The notes under the pieces were generated by a model. That model was not told the origin of the DNA, ran no database searches, and was given only the letters and a program-made list of their open reading frames with translations. DNA of 64,000 nt from Pseudomonas sp. R37(2017). GTDB lineage: Bacteria; Pseudomonadota; Gammaproteobacteria; Pseudomonadales; Pseudomonadaceae. The stretch spans positions 1 through 64,000 of the forward strand of contig NZ_NEHO01000001.1 of the NCBI RefSeq assembly GCF_002113375.1, in the 5' to 3' direction. Positions 9,193 through 17,623 of the stretch are shown in pieces (positions within the stretch are counted from its first letter, which is position 1; the number at the start of each line of letters is the position of its first letter). Position numbers and translations under genes: made by a program.

Positions 9193-10242
9193 TCATTCAG
9201 CGAGGGTCGCGTTGTCGATCACGAAACGGTATTTGACGTCACCCTTGAGCATCCGCTCGTAGGCCTCGTTGATGTGCTCTGCGTGTATCAGCTCGATGTC
9301 CGAAACGATGCCATGCTCGGCACAGAAATCGAGCATCTCCTGTGTTTGCGCAATACCGCCAATCATTGAGCCGGCGAGTGTGCGCCGCTTCATGATCAGG
9401 TTGAACACGTTGGGCGATGAGTGCGGCGAGGCCGGAGCGCCAACCAGCGTCATGGCACCGTCGCGTTTAAGCAGGACCAGGAATGCGTCCAGATCGTGGG
9501 GGGCGGCGACGGTGTTGATGATCAGGTCGAAACTCTTCAGGTGCGCGGCCATTTGCCGGGCATCGCTGGAGACAACCACTTCATTGGCGCCCAGCGCCCT
9601 GGCGGCCTCGCGCTTTGACTCGGACGTGGTGAACGCCACGACATGCGCGCCCAACGCATGGGCAAGTTTAATACCCATGTGACCCAAGCCACCGATGCCG
9701 ACTACGCCTACTTTCTTGCCGGGGCCTGCGTTCCAATGGCGCAATGGCGACCAGGTCGTGATACCTGCACACAACAGTGGCGCAACGGCAGCCAACTGCG
9801 TCTCGCAGTGGCGAATACGCAGTGCGTAGCGCTGATTCACCACGATCGATTGCGAATAGCCACCGAGCGTCCAGCCGGGTGCATCCGGAGTCGGAAAGTT
9901 GTAGGTACCGATCATGCCATCGCAATAGTTTTCCAGCCCTGCGTCGCATTCCTCGCAATGCTTGCAGCTGTCGACGATGCAACCGACACCGACCAGATCA
10001 CCGGGTGAAAAATCGGTGACCTTCGAGCCTGTGGCTGCAACGCGGCCAACGATTTCGTGGCCGGGCACACAGGGAAATTGTGTGCCTTCCCATTCGGCGC
10101 GAACCTGGTGCAGATCCGAATGACAGATACCGCAATAAGCGATCTGGATCTGTACATCTTCCGGGCCGGGTTCGCGGCGAGTAATGCGCAGGGGTTCAAG
10201 TGGTTTGTCGGCCGCATGGGCGCCATAGGCGAAGACTTGCAT
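9193..10242 (-). CDS. zinc-dependent NAD(P) alcohol dehydrogenase, YahK/cinnamyl-ADH type
   Basis: 349 residues. The catalytic zinc site is visible (CGICHSDLHQ and GHE near residues 38-60), as are the structural-zinc cysteines (CKHCEECDAGLENYC) and the Rossmann motif GIGGLGHMGIK near residue 180. YahK-type enzymes reduce a wide range of aldehydes with NADPH. The ATG at 10242 has AGGAGAG upstream. The gene is divergent from an AraC regulator of the YqhC type, a typical pairing in which the regulator activates aldehyde reductases under aldehyde stress. Confidence 0.88.
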   Translation of the reverse strand: MQVFAYGAHAADKPLEPLRITRREPGPEDVQIQIAYCGICHSDLHQVRAEWEGTQFPCVPGHEIVGRVAATGSKVTDFSPGDLVGVGCIVDSCKHCEECDAGLENYCDGMIGTYNFPTPDAPGWTLGGYSQSIVVNQRYALRIRHCETQLAAVAPLLCAGITTWSPLRHWNAGPGKKVGVVGIGGLGHMGIKLAHALGAHVVAFTTSESKREAARALGANEVVVSSDARQMAAHLKSFDLIINTVAAPHDLDAFLVLLKRDGAMTLVGAPASPHSSPNVFNLIMKRRTLAGSMIGGIAQTQEMLDFCAEHGIVSDIELIHAEHINEAYERMLKGDVKYRFVIDNATLAE

Positions 10243-10403
10243 AGAGGCTCTCCTGTAACAGTTCGACATATTGTCCCGGTCAATTTGCTTCAGCCCCTAG
10301 TGCGATCCGCTTGAATGCTTGCCTGATCCTGTGGAGATGCAGGGTGATGAATAGGAAACGCGTCGACAGCAGGCTAGAGTCCGATCAACAGGAGTGAGCT
10401 GCC

Positions 10404-11312
10404 ATGATCCCTACCCAGCTGTGCCAGGAATCGCCCCTGGCATTGAACATTGACCCACGCGTGAACATGCCCGGTGACTTCGCCACGCCGATACCCGGTT
10501 TGTCACTGTTTCGCCGGGACCGGCCAGCGCCACCTTCCGTGTGCATGGTCGAACCGAGCCTGATTCTGGTGGGACGCGGTGAGAAACGGCTGTGGATCGG
10601 TGGCGAAGGCCACAGCTACGACCGCTCACGGTTTCTGGTGACGTCACTGGATCTGCCGGCCAACTCCGAAGTGCTCGTCGCCAGCCCCGAACAGCCCTGT
10701 GTCGGACTGGTACTGAAGCTGGATGTCGGCATGCTCGCCGAAGTGATCGCCATGGGCGGGCTGCCGGCGACGCGCAATCGAGCCGTGGGTACCGGCGCGG
10801 GTATCGGGAACATGTCGCCGGCGTTGGAGGGCGCGCTCGATCGCCTGCTGGCATTGCTCGACGAACCTGAAGCGATTCCGGTACTCGCACCGCTGATCCT
10901 GCGCGAAATTCATTACCGGCTGCTTGACAGCGACCAAGGTGCGCGGCTACGGCAGATCACAGCCGTCGATGGGCAAGGCTATCGCATCGCAAAGGCGATC
11001 GACTGGCTCAAAGTCAACTACGCCGCTGTGTTGCGCATCGACGAGCTGGCGGCGCGGGTGCAGATGAGCGCCCCTACTTTTCACCACCATTTCCGCCAGC
11101 TCACCGCCATGAGTCCGCTGCAGTACCAGAAGTGGTTGCGCCTGAACGAGGCGCGTCGACTGATGTTGATCGAGCATCTTGATGTCTCTCGGGCGGCGTT
11201 TGCCGTCGGGTACGAAAGTCCCTCGCAGTTCAGCCGCGAATACGGTCGGCTGTTCGGCACTGCACCCAGTCGCGACATGGCGCTGCTGCGTGGGCAGCCA
11301 TTCGAGGCATAA
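10404..11312 (+). CDS. YqhC-type AraC family regulator
   Basis: 302 residues: an AraC_N ligand domain (about 15-170, including the RRDRPAPPSVCMVEPSLILVG stretch typical of YqhC) and a C-terminal AraC HTH pair (about 200-295, with the HHHFRQLTAMSPLQYQKWLRL block). YqhC activates aldehyde reductase genes in E. coli. A good AGGAG precedes the ATG. The 161-base gap to the divergent alcohol dehydrogenase should hold its operator. Confidence in the family is high; the inducer is inferred to be a reactive aldehyde. Confidence 0.85.
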   Translation: MIPTQLCQESPLALNIDPRVNMPGDFATPIPGLSLFRRDRPAPPSVCMVEPSLILVGRGEKRLWIGGEGHSYDRSRFLVTSLDLPANSEVLVASPEQPCVGLVLKLDVGMLAEVIAMGGLPATRNRAVGTGAGIGNMSPALEGALDRLLALLDEPEAIPVLAPLILREIHYRLLDSDQGARLRQITAVDGQGYRIAKAIDWLKVNYAAVLRIDELAARVQMSAPTFHHHFRQLTAMSPLQYQKWLRLNEARRLMLIEHLDVSRAAFAVGYESPSQFSREYGRLFGTAPSRDMALLRGQPFEA

Positions 11313-11559
11313 GCGTTGAGCAACGCGGTCAATCAAGGCTTGTAGCAATGCCCAACAGCCGATGAACCAGCGGATGAGCCATGGAACTGCGAATCGACCA
11401 GAAGACCTGGTCGAGATCCGGCTGGCACATCGATTTTCCGCACCTTCAGAAGCGGCGCGTGAACCCTCAGAACTTTGCGCATTCGGTCGAAATTTCTTAA
11501 CAAGAACCGTCACTGGCAGCTTCGTCGAGCGCCTTCGCCTCGGCGCCCCGGCAGGTCGC

Positions 11560-13041
11560 TCACTTGATGTACCACCCCCAGGGCAGCTCGCTGTCGTAGC
11601 GCGTCAGCTGCTTCACCTCACGATAACTGTCGAAACCCCACTGACCCAACTCGCGACCGATTCCGCTCTGCTTGTAACCTCCCCAAGGCGCTTCGGTGAA
11701 CGTCGGTTGTGAGCAGTTGATCCAGACAATTCCGGCACGCAGACGCCTGGCTACTCGCTCGGCCCGCTCCAGATTGCGGGACATCACCGCTGCGGCCAGG
11801 CCGAACGGCGAGTCATTCGCCAGGCGCAGAGCTTCAGCTTCGTCGTCGAACGCGCGCAGACAGACGACAGGCCCGAAGATTTCCTCGCGCCAGATGTCGC
11901 TGTCGGTCGGCACATCCGCGAAGATCGTCGGCGTGAGGTAGTAGCCAGCGCTCAGGTGCCCGGGGCGGTCGCCGCCGTAGAGCAAACGAGCGCCGCTGTT
12001 GCGACCCGATTCGATGGCAGTCAGAACCTTGTCCAGTTGACCACGACTGACCAGTGGGCCCAGCAGCACGCCCTCCTCCAGTCCGTGACCGATACGGATC
12101 CTGCTCGCTTCCTCGACCAGCCGTTCGAGCAGTGCGGGATAGAGCGAACGCTCCACCAACACGCGAGATGTGGCCGAGCAGACTTGGCCCTGGTTCCAGA
12201 AGATGCCGAACATGATCCATTCCACTGCCGCCTCGAGGTCTGCGTCGGCGAAGACAATGAAGGGTGACTTGCCACCCAGCTCCAGGCTGATGTTCTTGAT
12301 GTCACGGGAGGCGGCCTGCATGATCCGTCGTCCGGTCGGCACGCTGCCGGTGAAGGCCAGCTTGTCCACCAGCGGGTGCTCGGCCATTGGAGCCCCGGCA
12401 TCGGGACCGAGGCCGGTCACCAGGTTGAACACTCCGTCCGGCAACCCCGCTTCATGGATGATGGACGCCAGCTCCAGCGCGGTCAGCGGGGTCAGTTCCG
12501 AGGGTTTGAGCACAATGGTGCAGCCGGCCGCCAGTGCAGGCGCCACCTTCCAGGCTGCCATCAGCAGCGGGAAGTTCCACGGGATGATCGCCCCCACCAC
12601 GCCTACCGGCTCGCGTTCGACCCACGAGCTGAAGCGCTCGTCGGCCAACTCGATGGGCTGCTGCGACTCCTGGTCCGCGGCCTGTGCCAAGTCAGCGTAA
12701 AAGTCGAAGCAGTTGGCGGCATCGGCCAGATCCCACTGCGCTTCCGGCAGTGGCTTGCCATTGTCACGCACCTCCAGTTCCGCGAGTTGCGGCAGGCGCC
12801 GGCGAATCCCCTCGGCGATGGCACGCAGCACCTCTGCGCGCTGACTTCCGGCAAGACGCGGCCAAGGCCCCTCATCGAAAGCGCGACGCGCAGCGCGCAC
12901 CGCCAGGTCGATGTCCTCGGCGGTCGCCGCCGGGACCTGGGCGAGCACGCTTTCGTCGCTTGGATCAAGGGTGGTAAAGCTGCCGCTCCTGGCCGGCCGG
13001 GTCCATTGTCCATCGATGTACAAGTGTTGATAGATATCCAA
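11560..13041 (-). CDS. aldehyde dehydrogenase, betaine-aldehyde-dehydrogenase-like
   Basis: 493 residues of the NAD-dependent ALDH superfamily. Visible are the NAD motif FTGSVPTGRRI, the general-base glutamate in LELGGKSP (near residue 250) and the catalytic cysteine in NQGQVCSA (near 285). The C-terminal WGWYIK is seen in amino-aldehyde/betaine-aldehyde enzymes. It would oxidise an aldehyde, probably from the amine taken up by this cluster, to an acid. The start is a TTG at 13041: GAGAGGAGA sits at the right distance and no ATG fits. It is 13 bases after the GlmU-like gene and is the last gene of the leftward operon. Confidence 0.85.
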   Translation of the reverse strand: MDIYQHLYIDGQWTRPARSGSFTTLDPSDESVLAQVPAATAEDIDLAVRAARRAFDEGPWPRLAGSQRAEVLRAIAEGIRRRLPQLAELEVRDNGKPLPEAQWDLADAANCFDFYADLAQAADQESQQPIELADERFSSWVEREPVGVVGAIIPWNFPLLMAAWKVAPALAAGCTIVLKPSELTPLTALELASIIHEAGLPDGVFNLVTGLGPDAGAPMAEHPLVDKLAFTGSVPTGRRIMQAASRDIKNISLELGGKSPFIVFADADLEAAVEWIMFGIFWNQGQVCSATSRVLVERSLYPALLERLVEEASRIRIGHGLEEGVLLGPLVSRGQLDKVLTAIESGRNSGARLLYGGDRPGHLSAGYYLTPTIFADVPTDSDIWREEIFGPVVCLRAFDDEAEALRLANDSPFGLAAAVMSRNLERAERVARRLRAGIVWINCSQPTFTEAPWGGYKQSGIGRELGQWGFDSYREVKQLTRYDSELPWGWYIK

Positions 13042-13054
13042 CTTGCGTCTCCTC

Positions 13055-14005
13055 TCAGGCTATTCCAGCCGGCTCGATATGAACATGCTCCAGATGGCTG
13101 AATGCATTGATGCGCGCGCCGCGTCCAACTTGAACTCCGGGGCCGAATACGACACAGGGCTCCACCCTGACGTCGGCATCGAGCTGGGTATCGGCACTGA
13201 AATACACCGTCTCCGCTGCGGTAAGGGTCACCCCTTCCTGCATGGCCCGACGGCGTCGACGACGCTGAAAAATCTGCTCGGCTGCGTGCAATTGCTCACG
13301 GTCGTTGACGCCAAGGATTTCTTCCTCAGCGACTTCAACCGCCACCACTGAAAGCCCGGCAGCGTTGGCCTGCTCCACCGCATCGGTGAGGTAGTACTCC
13401 CCTTGGGCATTGGTGTTGCCGATCCGCTCGAGCAACCAGAGGCAGTGGTCCGCGCGAAAGCCCATCACACCGCCGTTGCACAACTTGATCGCCCGTTCCT
13501 CTGGCGTGGCGTCCTTGGCCTCACGGATTGCCCGCAGGTGGCCGTCTTCCACCAGCAGCCGACCGTACGGGTCTGGCTGTTCGCTCAAGAAGCCGGCGAC
13601 CGCCACGGCTGCGCCTTCGATCAGGGTTTGCCGCAAGCGCGCCAGCGTTTCTGCGCCAATCAAAGGCGAATCACCAAACAGCACCAGCACGCAGCCCTGC
13701 TCGTGGGTTTGCAGCGCAGGCCGTGCAGCCAGCACCGCATGTGCGGTACCCAGGCGCTCACGCTGCACGAATGTCCGGGCGTGCGGCGCCAGCCCTCGGA
13801 CGTACTCGCCCACCTCTGGCGTGTCCGGCCCGACGACCACGGCCAGCGCGTCCGCACCAGCGGCGTCCGCTGCGGCGAGCACGTGGCCGAGCAACGGCCG
13901 GTTGCCGACCTGGTGCATCACCTTGGGCAAAGACGAACGCATGCGAGTGCCCTGCCCCGCTGCGAGGATCACCGCAAGCGTGGGGAAATTTTCCTGCTGG
14001 TTCAT
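13055..14005 (-). CDS. GlmU-like NTP transferase lacking the acetyltransferase domain
   Basis: 316 residues against about 455 for GlmU. The uridylyltransferase half is complete: LAAGQGTRMRSSLPKVMHQ (13-31), ERLGTAHA, LFGDSPLI, LCNGGVMGF and GEYYLTDAV, with the expected UTP and GlcNAc-1-P contacts. After a linker only about three left-handed beta-helix hexapeptide turns remain before the stop, so the catalytic part of the acetyltransferase is absent. Expected reaction: UTP plus N-acetylhexosamine-1-phosphate to UDP-sugar. It lies in one operon with a sugar-kinase homologue and UDP-glycosyltransferases. ATG 14005 has GAGGAA upstream. This is not the housekeeping glmU. Confidence 0.8.
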   Translation of the reverse strand: MNQQENFPTLAVILAAGQGTRMRSSLPKVMHQVGNRPLLGHVLAAADAAGADALAVVVGPDTPEVGEYVRGLAPHARTFVQRERLGTAHAVLAARPALQTHEQGCVLVLFGDSPLIGAETLARLRQTLIEGAAVAVAGFLSEQPDPYGRLLVEDGHLRAIREAKDATPEERAIKLCNGGVMGFRADHCLWLLERIGNTNAQGEYYLTDAVEQANAAGLSVVAVEVAEEEILGVNDREQLHAAEQIFQRRRRRRAMQEGVTLTAAETVYFSADTQLDADVRVEPCVVFGPGVQVGRGARINAFSHLEHVHIEPAGIA

Positions 14006-14016
14006 ACCCAAATTCC

Positions 14017-14121
14017 TCAAACGCTGCAGAGCATGTCGTCGTTGTAGTTAGTCCGCCGATCTACAAGCTGCGGCGTGTCGTCGATGAAGCGCAGGGCGGT
14101 ATTGCAATAGAAAGTGGTCAT
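14017..14121 (-). pseudogene. ALDH remnant with a large in-frame internal deletion
   Basis: A 34-codon frame with its own ribosome site (GGGGAGATGAG before ATG 14121). The first 13 codons (MTTFYCNTALRFI) match the start of the neighbouring ALDH (MTTFNCDTPQRFI). The remaining codons (TPQLVDRRTNYNDDMLCSV) match that enzyme's C-terminus (KPQLHDWWYPYSDDVFYRA). About 465 codons between them are missing. It is therefore the fused two ends of a second ALDH. Its TGA overlaps the ribosome site of the GlmU-like gene, so translating it might still help initiation there. Confidence 0.8.
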
Positions 14122-14265
14122 CTCATCTCCCCGGGAGTAGGCGGTTTCGTTCGCGCAGGGCCACCCGGGCGACGACGTGCAAGCCGTCGCGCCAGATGGC
14201 GATCCATGTGGTTGTCGTTGCATCGGCCGGTTCAGCGCCTCACCGAGGAGGCACTGAACCGGCCG
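14122..14265 (-). pseudogene. 3' remnant of a second AmgK-like kinase, with strong hairpin
   Basis: Read on the minus strand, codons VQCLLGEALNRP match VQRLFQEALERP near the C-terminus of the intact kinase downstream of the cupin genes. Further matches follow (CGCGACGGCTTG, CTGCGCGAACGAA) with small indels, up to the ALDH remnant. The copy thus ends exactly as the intact kinase does before its ALDH. Bases 14224-14265 form a 12-bp perfect stem (CGGCCGGTTCAG / CTGAACCGGCCG) with further pairing inside, which may now act as an attenuator just after the intact ALDH stop. Confidence 0.7.
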
Positions 14266-14279
14266 TTATCGCGTACGCC

Positions 14280-15782
14280 TCAGGCGCGGTAGAACACGTC
14301 GTCGCTGTACGGGTACCACCAGTCATGCAGCTGCGGCTTGTGGTCGATGATCACCATCTTCGTGCGGCGAAAGGCATCCAGCCCCTGGCGGCCCAGTTCG
14401 CGACCAACGCCGGACATCTTCGAACCGCCGAAAGGCAACGCGTCGTTGTCGATCAGCGGGTTGTTGACCCAGACCATGCCCGCTTCCAGTCGCTCGGAGG
14501 CCTCCATGACTTCGGCCAGGTCAGTGGAGAACACGCAGGCGCCAAGGCCGAACGGCGAGTCGTTGGCCAATTGCAGCGCCTCCTCGAAGTCCTTGACCTT
14601 GCGAATGGCCGCCACCGGACCGAACACCTCCTCGTGGCAGATATCCATGTCGGCGGTGACGCCGGTGAGGATGGTCGGTTCGTAGAACCAGCCGACCGTC
14701 TGCTGCGGCGGGACGCGCCCGCCGCAGACAACGGTCGCGCCCTTGGCCACGGCATCGTCCACCAGACGGATGACCTTGTTGCGCGCCGCCTCGCTGACCA
14801 GCGGACCGATCTCGCTGCGCTCCAGGCCGTGGCCGATACGCAACTGGCGCGTGCGCTCGGCGAAGCGGGCGACGAACTCGTCGTGGATATCCTCGACCAC
14901 GTAGAAGCGTTCGGCCGAGGTGCAGATCTGCCCGGCCAGGTGGAACGCGGCGGTCACCGAACCGGCGGCGGCGATGTCCACAGGTGCATGGGCGCTGATG
15001 ATCATCGGATCGCTGCCACCGGCCTCGATGATCGCTGGCTTCATGCGTTCGGCACAGGCCCTGGCGACCGCCTGGCCGGCGACCGTGCTACCGGTGAAGG
15101 CGACCGCATGAGTACGCTCCGACTGCACCAGCAGTTGGGCGGTCTGGGCGTCGCCCGGCACGCAGGAGACCAGGCCGGCCGGCAGCACGCGGAAGTGCTC
15201 CATGAACTTCAGGGTACTCAGAGTGGTACCTTCGGCCGGCTTGACGATGCAGGCATTGCCCGCTGCCAGCGAGGCCGCCACGGTCCAGCAGATCAGCAGG
15301 ATCGGAAAGTTGAACGGCAGGATGTGCACGCTGACGCCATAGGGGTCGTAGCGCATGTGCTGGAAGGAGCCGAGCTGGGTTGTACCGGCGATCTTGCCGG
15401 CATCGTCCCGGGCCATTTCGGCGAAGTAGCGGAAGACCGGCGCGCAGTTGCCCAGTTCGCCCATGGCCTCGGGGAACGGCTTGCCCATTTCCAGGGTCAC
15501 CAGCCGGGCTACCTCGCGCTTGCAGGCTTCGTCCTGCTCGATGGAGTCGGCCAGGCGATGCAGCAGCGCGGAGCGGGTCTTGGCATCGACTGTGCGCCAG
15601 GCCTGGTGCGCCGCGTTGGCGGCGTCGATGGCGGCCTCCACGTCTTCGCGTTCGCACAGGGCGATGGTGCCGACCCGCTGCAGCGAAGCGGGGTCGATGT
15701 TGTCGCGCACGCGACGGGTCACCGGTGCCTGATAGTCAGGGTTGATGAAACGCTGAGGGGTATCGCAATTAAACGTAGTCAT
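14280..15782 (-). CDS. aldehyde dehydrogenase (succinate-semialdehyde/amino-aldehyde type)
   Basis: 500 residues, ALDH superfamily but clearly different from the first ALDH of the cluster. Motifs: FNFPILLICWTV near 145, FTGSTVAGQAV near 220, the base glutamate in IIEAGGSDPMII (EAGG rather than ELGG) and the catalytic cysteine in AGQICTSAERF near 285. The ICTSAERF form recalls succinate-semialdehyde and related aldehyde dehydrogenases. ATG 15782 has AAGGAG at the right distance. It follows the kinase by 16 bases. It probably works on the aldehyde released by the cluster's amine oxidase. Confidence 0.85.
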   Translation of the reverse strand: MTTFNCDTPQRFINPDYQAPVTRRVRDNIDPASLQRVGTIALCEREDVEAAIDAANAAHQAWRTVDAKTRSALLHRLADSIEQDEACKREVARLVTLEMGKPFPEAMGELGNCAPVFRYFAEMARDDAGKIAGTTQLGSFQHMRYDPYGVSVHILPFNFPILLICWTVAASLAAGNACIVKPAEGTTLSTLKFMEHFRVLPAGLVSCVPGDAQTAQLLVQSERTHAVAFTGSTVAGQAVARACAERMKPAIIEAGGSDPMIISAHAPVDIAAAGSVTAAFHLAGQICTSAERFYVVEDIHDEFVARFAERTRQLRIGHGLERSEIGPLVSEAARNKVIRLVDDAVAKGATVVCGGRVPPQQTVGWFYEPTILTGVTADMDICHEEVFGPVAAIRKVKDFEEALQLANDSPFGLGACVFSTDLAEVMEASERLEAGMVWVNNPLIDNDALPFGGSKMSGVGRELGRQGLDAFRRTKMVIIDHKPQLHDWWYPYSDDVFYRA

Positions 15783-15798
15783 GGCAACTCCTTGAGAT

Positions 15799-16848
15799 TC
15801 AGAGGATTCGTTCGCGCAAGGCGTCCAGGGCAGCGGCAGGCAAGCCGTCGCGCCAGGTCGCCAAGTGGCGATCGAGGAAATCACGCAGTGGATGAAGCGC
15901 CGGCCGCTCCAGCGCCTCCTGGAAGAGGCGCTGTACGCGCGGCAGGTGATCGAGGTAGCCGAGCTTGCCGTCGCGCTGGGCCAGGCGCACGAAGATGCCG
16001 AGCACCTTGGCGTGACGCTGGGCCGCGAGGACCGCGTAGTCAGCCATGAATGCCTGCACATCCAGCTCCGGGCGGTGCGCCAGGTAGCGTTGCAGCAGTG
16101 CGTCCTGCAGCGCCTGCGGGACGTCGCGGCGGGCGTCCTCCAGCAGCGACATCAGGTCGTACGCGGCAGCACCGTGCAGGGCGTCCTGGAAATCGAGCAG
16201 GCCGCAGGCGGCCACGCCGTCCCGGTCTTCGAGCAGCATGAGGTTGTCGACGTGGAAATCCCGCAGCACCACGGCTTCGCGACGCCCGGCCACCGCCTCG
16301 CAGAGGCTGGCGAAGAGCGTCAGATAGCCCTCGCGCAACGCCGGCGCCGGAGCCTCGTTGAGCAACAACGGGGCATACCAGTCGATGAACAGAGCGAATT
16401 CCTCTGCCAGACGCACAGAGTCGTAGGCCGGCAACAACGCACCATATCCGGCGGGTGCGCGATGCAACTCGGCCAGGCAATCCACTGCCAGTTCGTAGAG
16501 CGGCGCTTCGGCATTGCCGGCGGCCAGCAGACGGGTATAGGTGCCCTGGCCGAAGTCCTCGATCAGGGCGAACCCCGCCGCCTCGTCGGATGCCAGTACG
16601 GTAGGTGCCGACAGGCCGAGGTGACGCAGCAATTTGGACACTCGCAGGTAAGGCGTCAGCGGTTCGCCTGCCGGCGGCGAATCCATCAACAGCATCCCGG
16701 CATCCGTCAGGCGGAAGTAGCGTCTCGCCGAGGCATCCGCAGGCAGGGCCTGCAGGTGCGCGTCGGACCTCGAGTGGCGAGCCATGAAGGCCCGCCGCTC
16801 GGCGTCGCGTGCGTCCTGCTGCACTGGTTGTTTCAGGGCTTGGCTCAT
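15799..16848 (-). CDS. AmgK-like anomeric sugar kinase (APH fold)
   Basis: 349 residues of the phosphotransferase/APH family. The blocks LPADASARRYFRL (35-47), LLMDSPPAGEPLTPYLRV, GFALIEDFGQGTY and the catalytic LRDFHVDNLMLL followed by LLDFQDALHGAAAYDLMSLL correspond closely to AmgK, which phosphorylates MurNAc/GlcNAc at C1 in Pseudomonas cell-wall recycling. Expected reaction: ATP plus free N-acetylhexosamine to sugar-1-phosphate. The normal AmgK partner is MurU; here a GlmU-like uridylyltransferase is in the same operon. It follows the cupin gene by 4 bases. A choline- or ethanolamine-kinase role is the main alternative. Confidence 0.75.
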   Translation of the reverse strand: MSQALKQPVQQDARDAERRAFMARHSRSDAHLQALPADASARRYFRLTDAGMLLMDSPPAGEPLTPYLRVSKLLRHLGLSAPTVLASDEAAGFALIEDFGQGTYTRLLAAGNAEAPLYELAVDCLAELHRAPAGYGALLPAYDSVRLAEEFALFIDWYAPLLLNEAPAPALREGYLTLFASLCEAVAGRREAVVLRDFHVDNLMLLEDRDGVAACGLLDFQDALHGAAAYDLMSLLEDARRDVPQALQDALLQRYLAHRPELDVQAFMADYAVLAAQRHAKVLGIFVRLAQRDGKLGYLDHLPRVQRLFQEALERPALHPLRDFLDRHLATWRDGLPAAALDALRERIL

Positions 16849-16852
16849 GGCA

Positions 16853-17197
16853 TCACCGAATCATGTAGACCTTTTTCACCGTCTCGTGGACGGTGCACAC
16901 GCCTTTCCAGTCCTTGGGGAAGAAGGCAGCCGTGTCGGGAGTGATCTCGATCACCTCGCCCGACTCGTGGACATAGGTGCAGCGCCCCTCGAGGAAATGG
17001 CAGAACTCATCGCTGGTGACGTGGCAATGCCACTGACCCGGCGTGCAGTGCCAGATACCGCACTCGGAACGGCCTTCCGGCCCCTTGTGCATGACCACAC
17101 CACTGACTCGGGACTGGCCTTCGATCATGGTCGGGATCACGCCCCAGTCCGCCAGCTCGGTGACGTGCAGAGGTTTGTGGATGACGGGGGTTTTCAT
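16853..17197 (-). CDS. DUF861 cupin (cupin_3), copy A
   Basis: 114 residues forming one cupin_3 barrel (about 35-110). Conserved features include WHCTPGQWHCHVTSDEFCHFLEG and the closing TPDTAAFFPKDWKGVCTVHE. The family contains ureidoglycine aminohydrolase-like and EutQ-like proteins, and many members act near amine metabolism; the function is not assigned. No signal peptide. It lies 60 bases after the second cupin gene and 4 bases before the kinase, so it belongs to the same leftward operon. Confidence 0.8.
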   Translation of the reverse strand: MKTPVIHKPLHVTELADWGVIPTMIEGQSRVSGVVMHKGPEGRSECGIWHCTPGQWHCHVTSDEFCHFLEGRCTYVHESGEVIEITPDTAAFFPKDWKGVCTVHETVKKVYMIR

Positions 17198-17257
17198 AGT
17201 CGAACACTCGCTTTTTCGGATGAGGCCGCGCCATTGGGCGCGGCGCAGAACGCCGGA

Positions 17258-17623
17258 TCAGACCAGCATGTATACGTTGCGCAGAACTTCCTGGACCTCG
17301 CACTCGCCAGTCCAGCCGGCGGGGAACAGCACCAGGGTGTCGGGACCGACATGGATCACCTCGCCGTCATCGCTGCGATAGATCGCGCGACCGGCGAGGA
17401 AATGGCACATCTCGTCCCGAGGGATCGACAGCCGCCAGGTACCGGGGGTGCAGACCCACAGTCCGGTTTCCGGGCTGTTGTTCGGGCCTTTGAAGAGGAG
17501 GCGACCACTGGAGTGGGACAGTCCCTTGACCGGGTCGGACTGGGTGCCCCAATCGACCAGATCACTGTAACCACGGGCACCGTAGATTCGCGGTGCACTG
17601 GAATCGAGGCAGGCATCAGACAT
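17258..17623 (-). CDS. DUF861 cupin (cupin_3), copy B
   Basis: 121 residues, paralogous to the adjacent cupin (shared pattern WVCTPGTWRLSIPRDEMCHFLAG and GPDTLVLFPAGWTGECEV). Its first strand contains a positional difference: the histidines of copy A's WHCHV are replaced by WRLSI, so a metal site, if present, differs. It starts 8 bases inside the end of the glycosyltransferase gene, indicating translational coupling and a shared job with that enzyme. Confidence 0.8.
   Translation of the reverse strand: MSDACLDSSAPRIYGARGYSDLVDWGTQSDPVKGLSHSSGRLLFKGPNNSPETGLWVCTPGTWRLSIPRDEMCHFLAGRAIYRSDDGEVIHVGPDTLVLFPAGWTGECEVQEVLRNVYMLV

Noticed and set aside
11313..11559. A 39-codon plus-strand frame (11380-11499, starting MELRIDQKTWSRSG) between two convergent genes
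   Set aside because: No strong ribosome site and no identified parent; possibly a mobile-element scrap, too weak to call. The rest of the 247-base gap shows nothing.
14196..16049. A 617-codon plus-strand frame opposite the ALDH and kinase genes
   Set aside because: It is antisense to two well-supported genes, has no family resemblance, and is rich in His/Gln/Gly/Arg, as expected for the complement of GC-rich codons.
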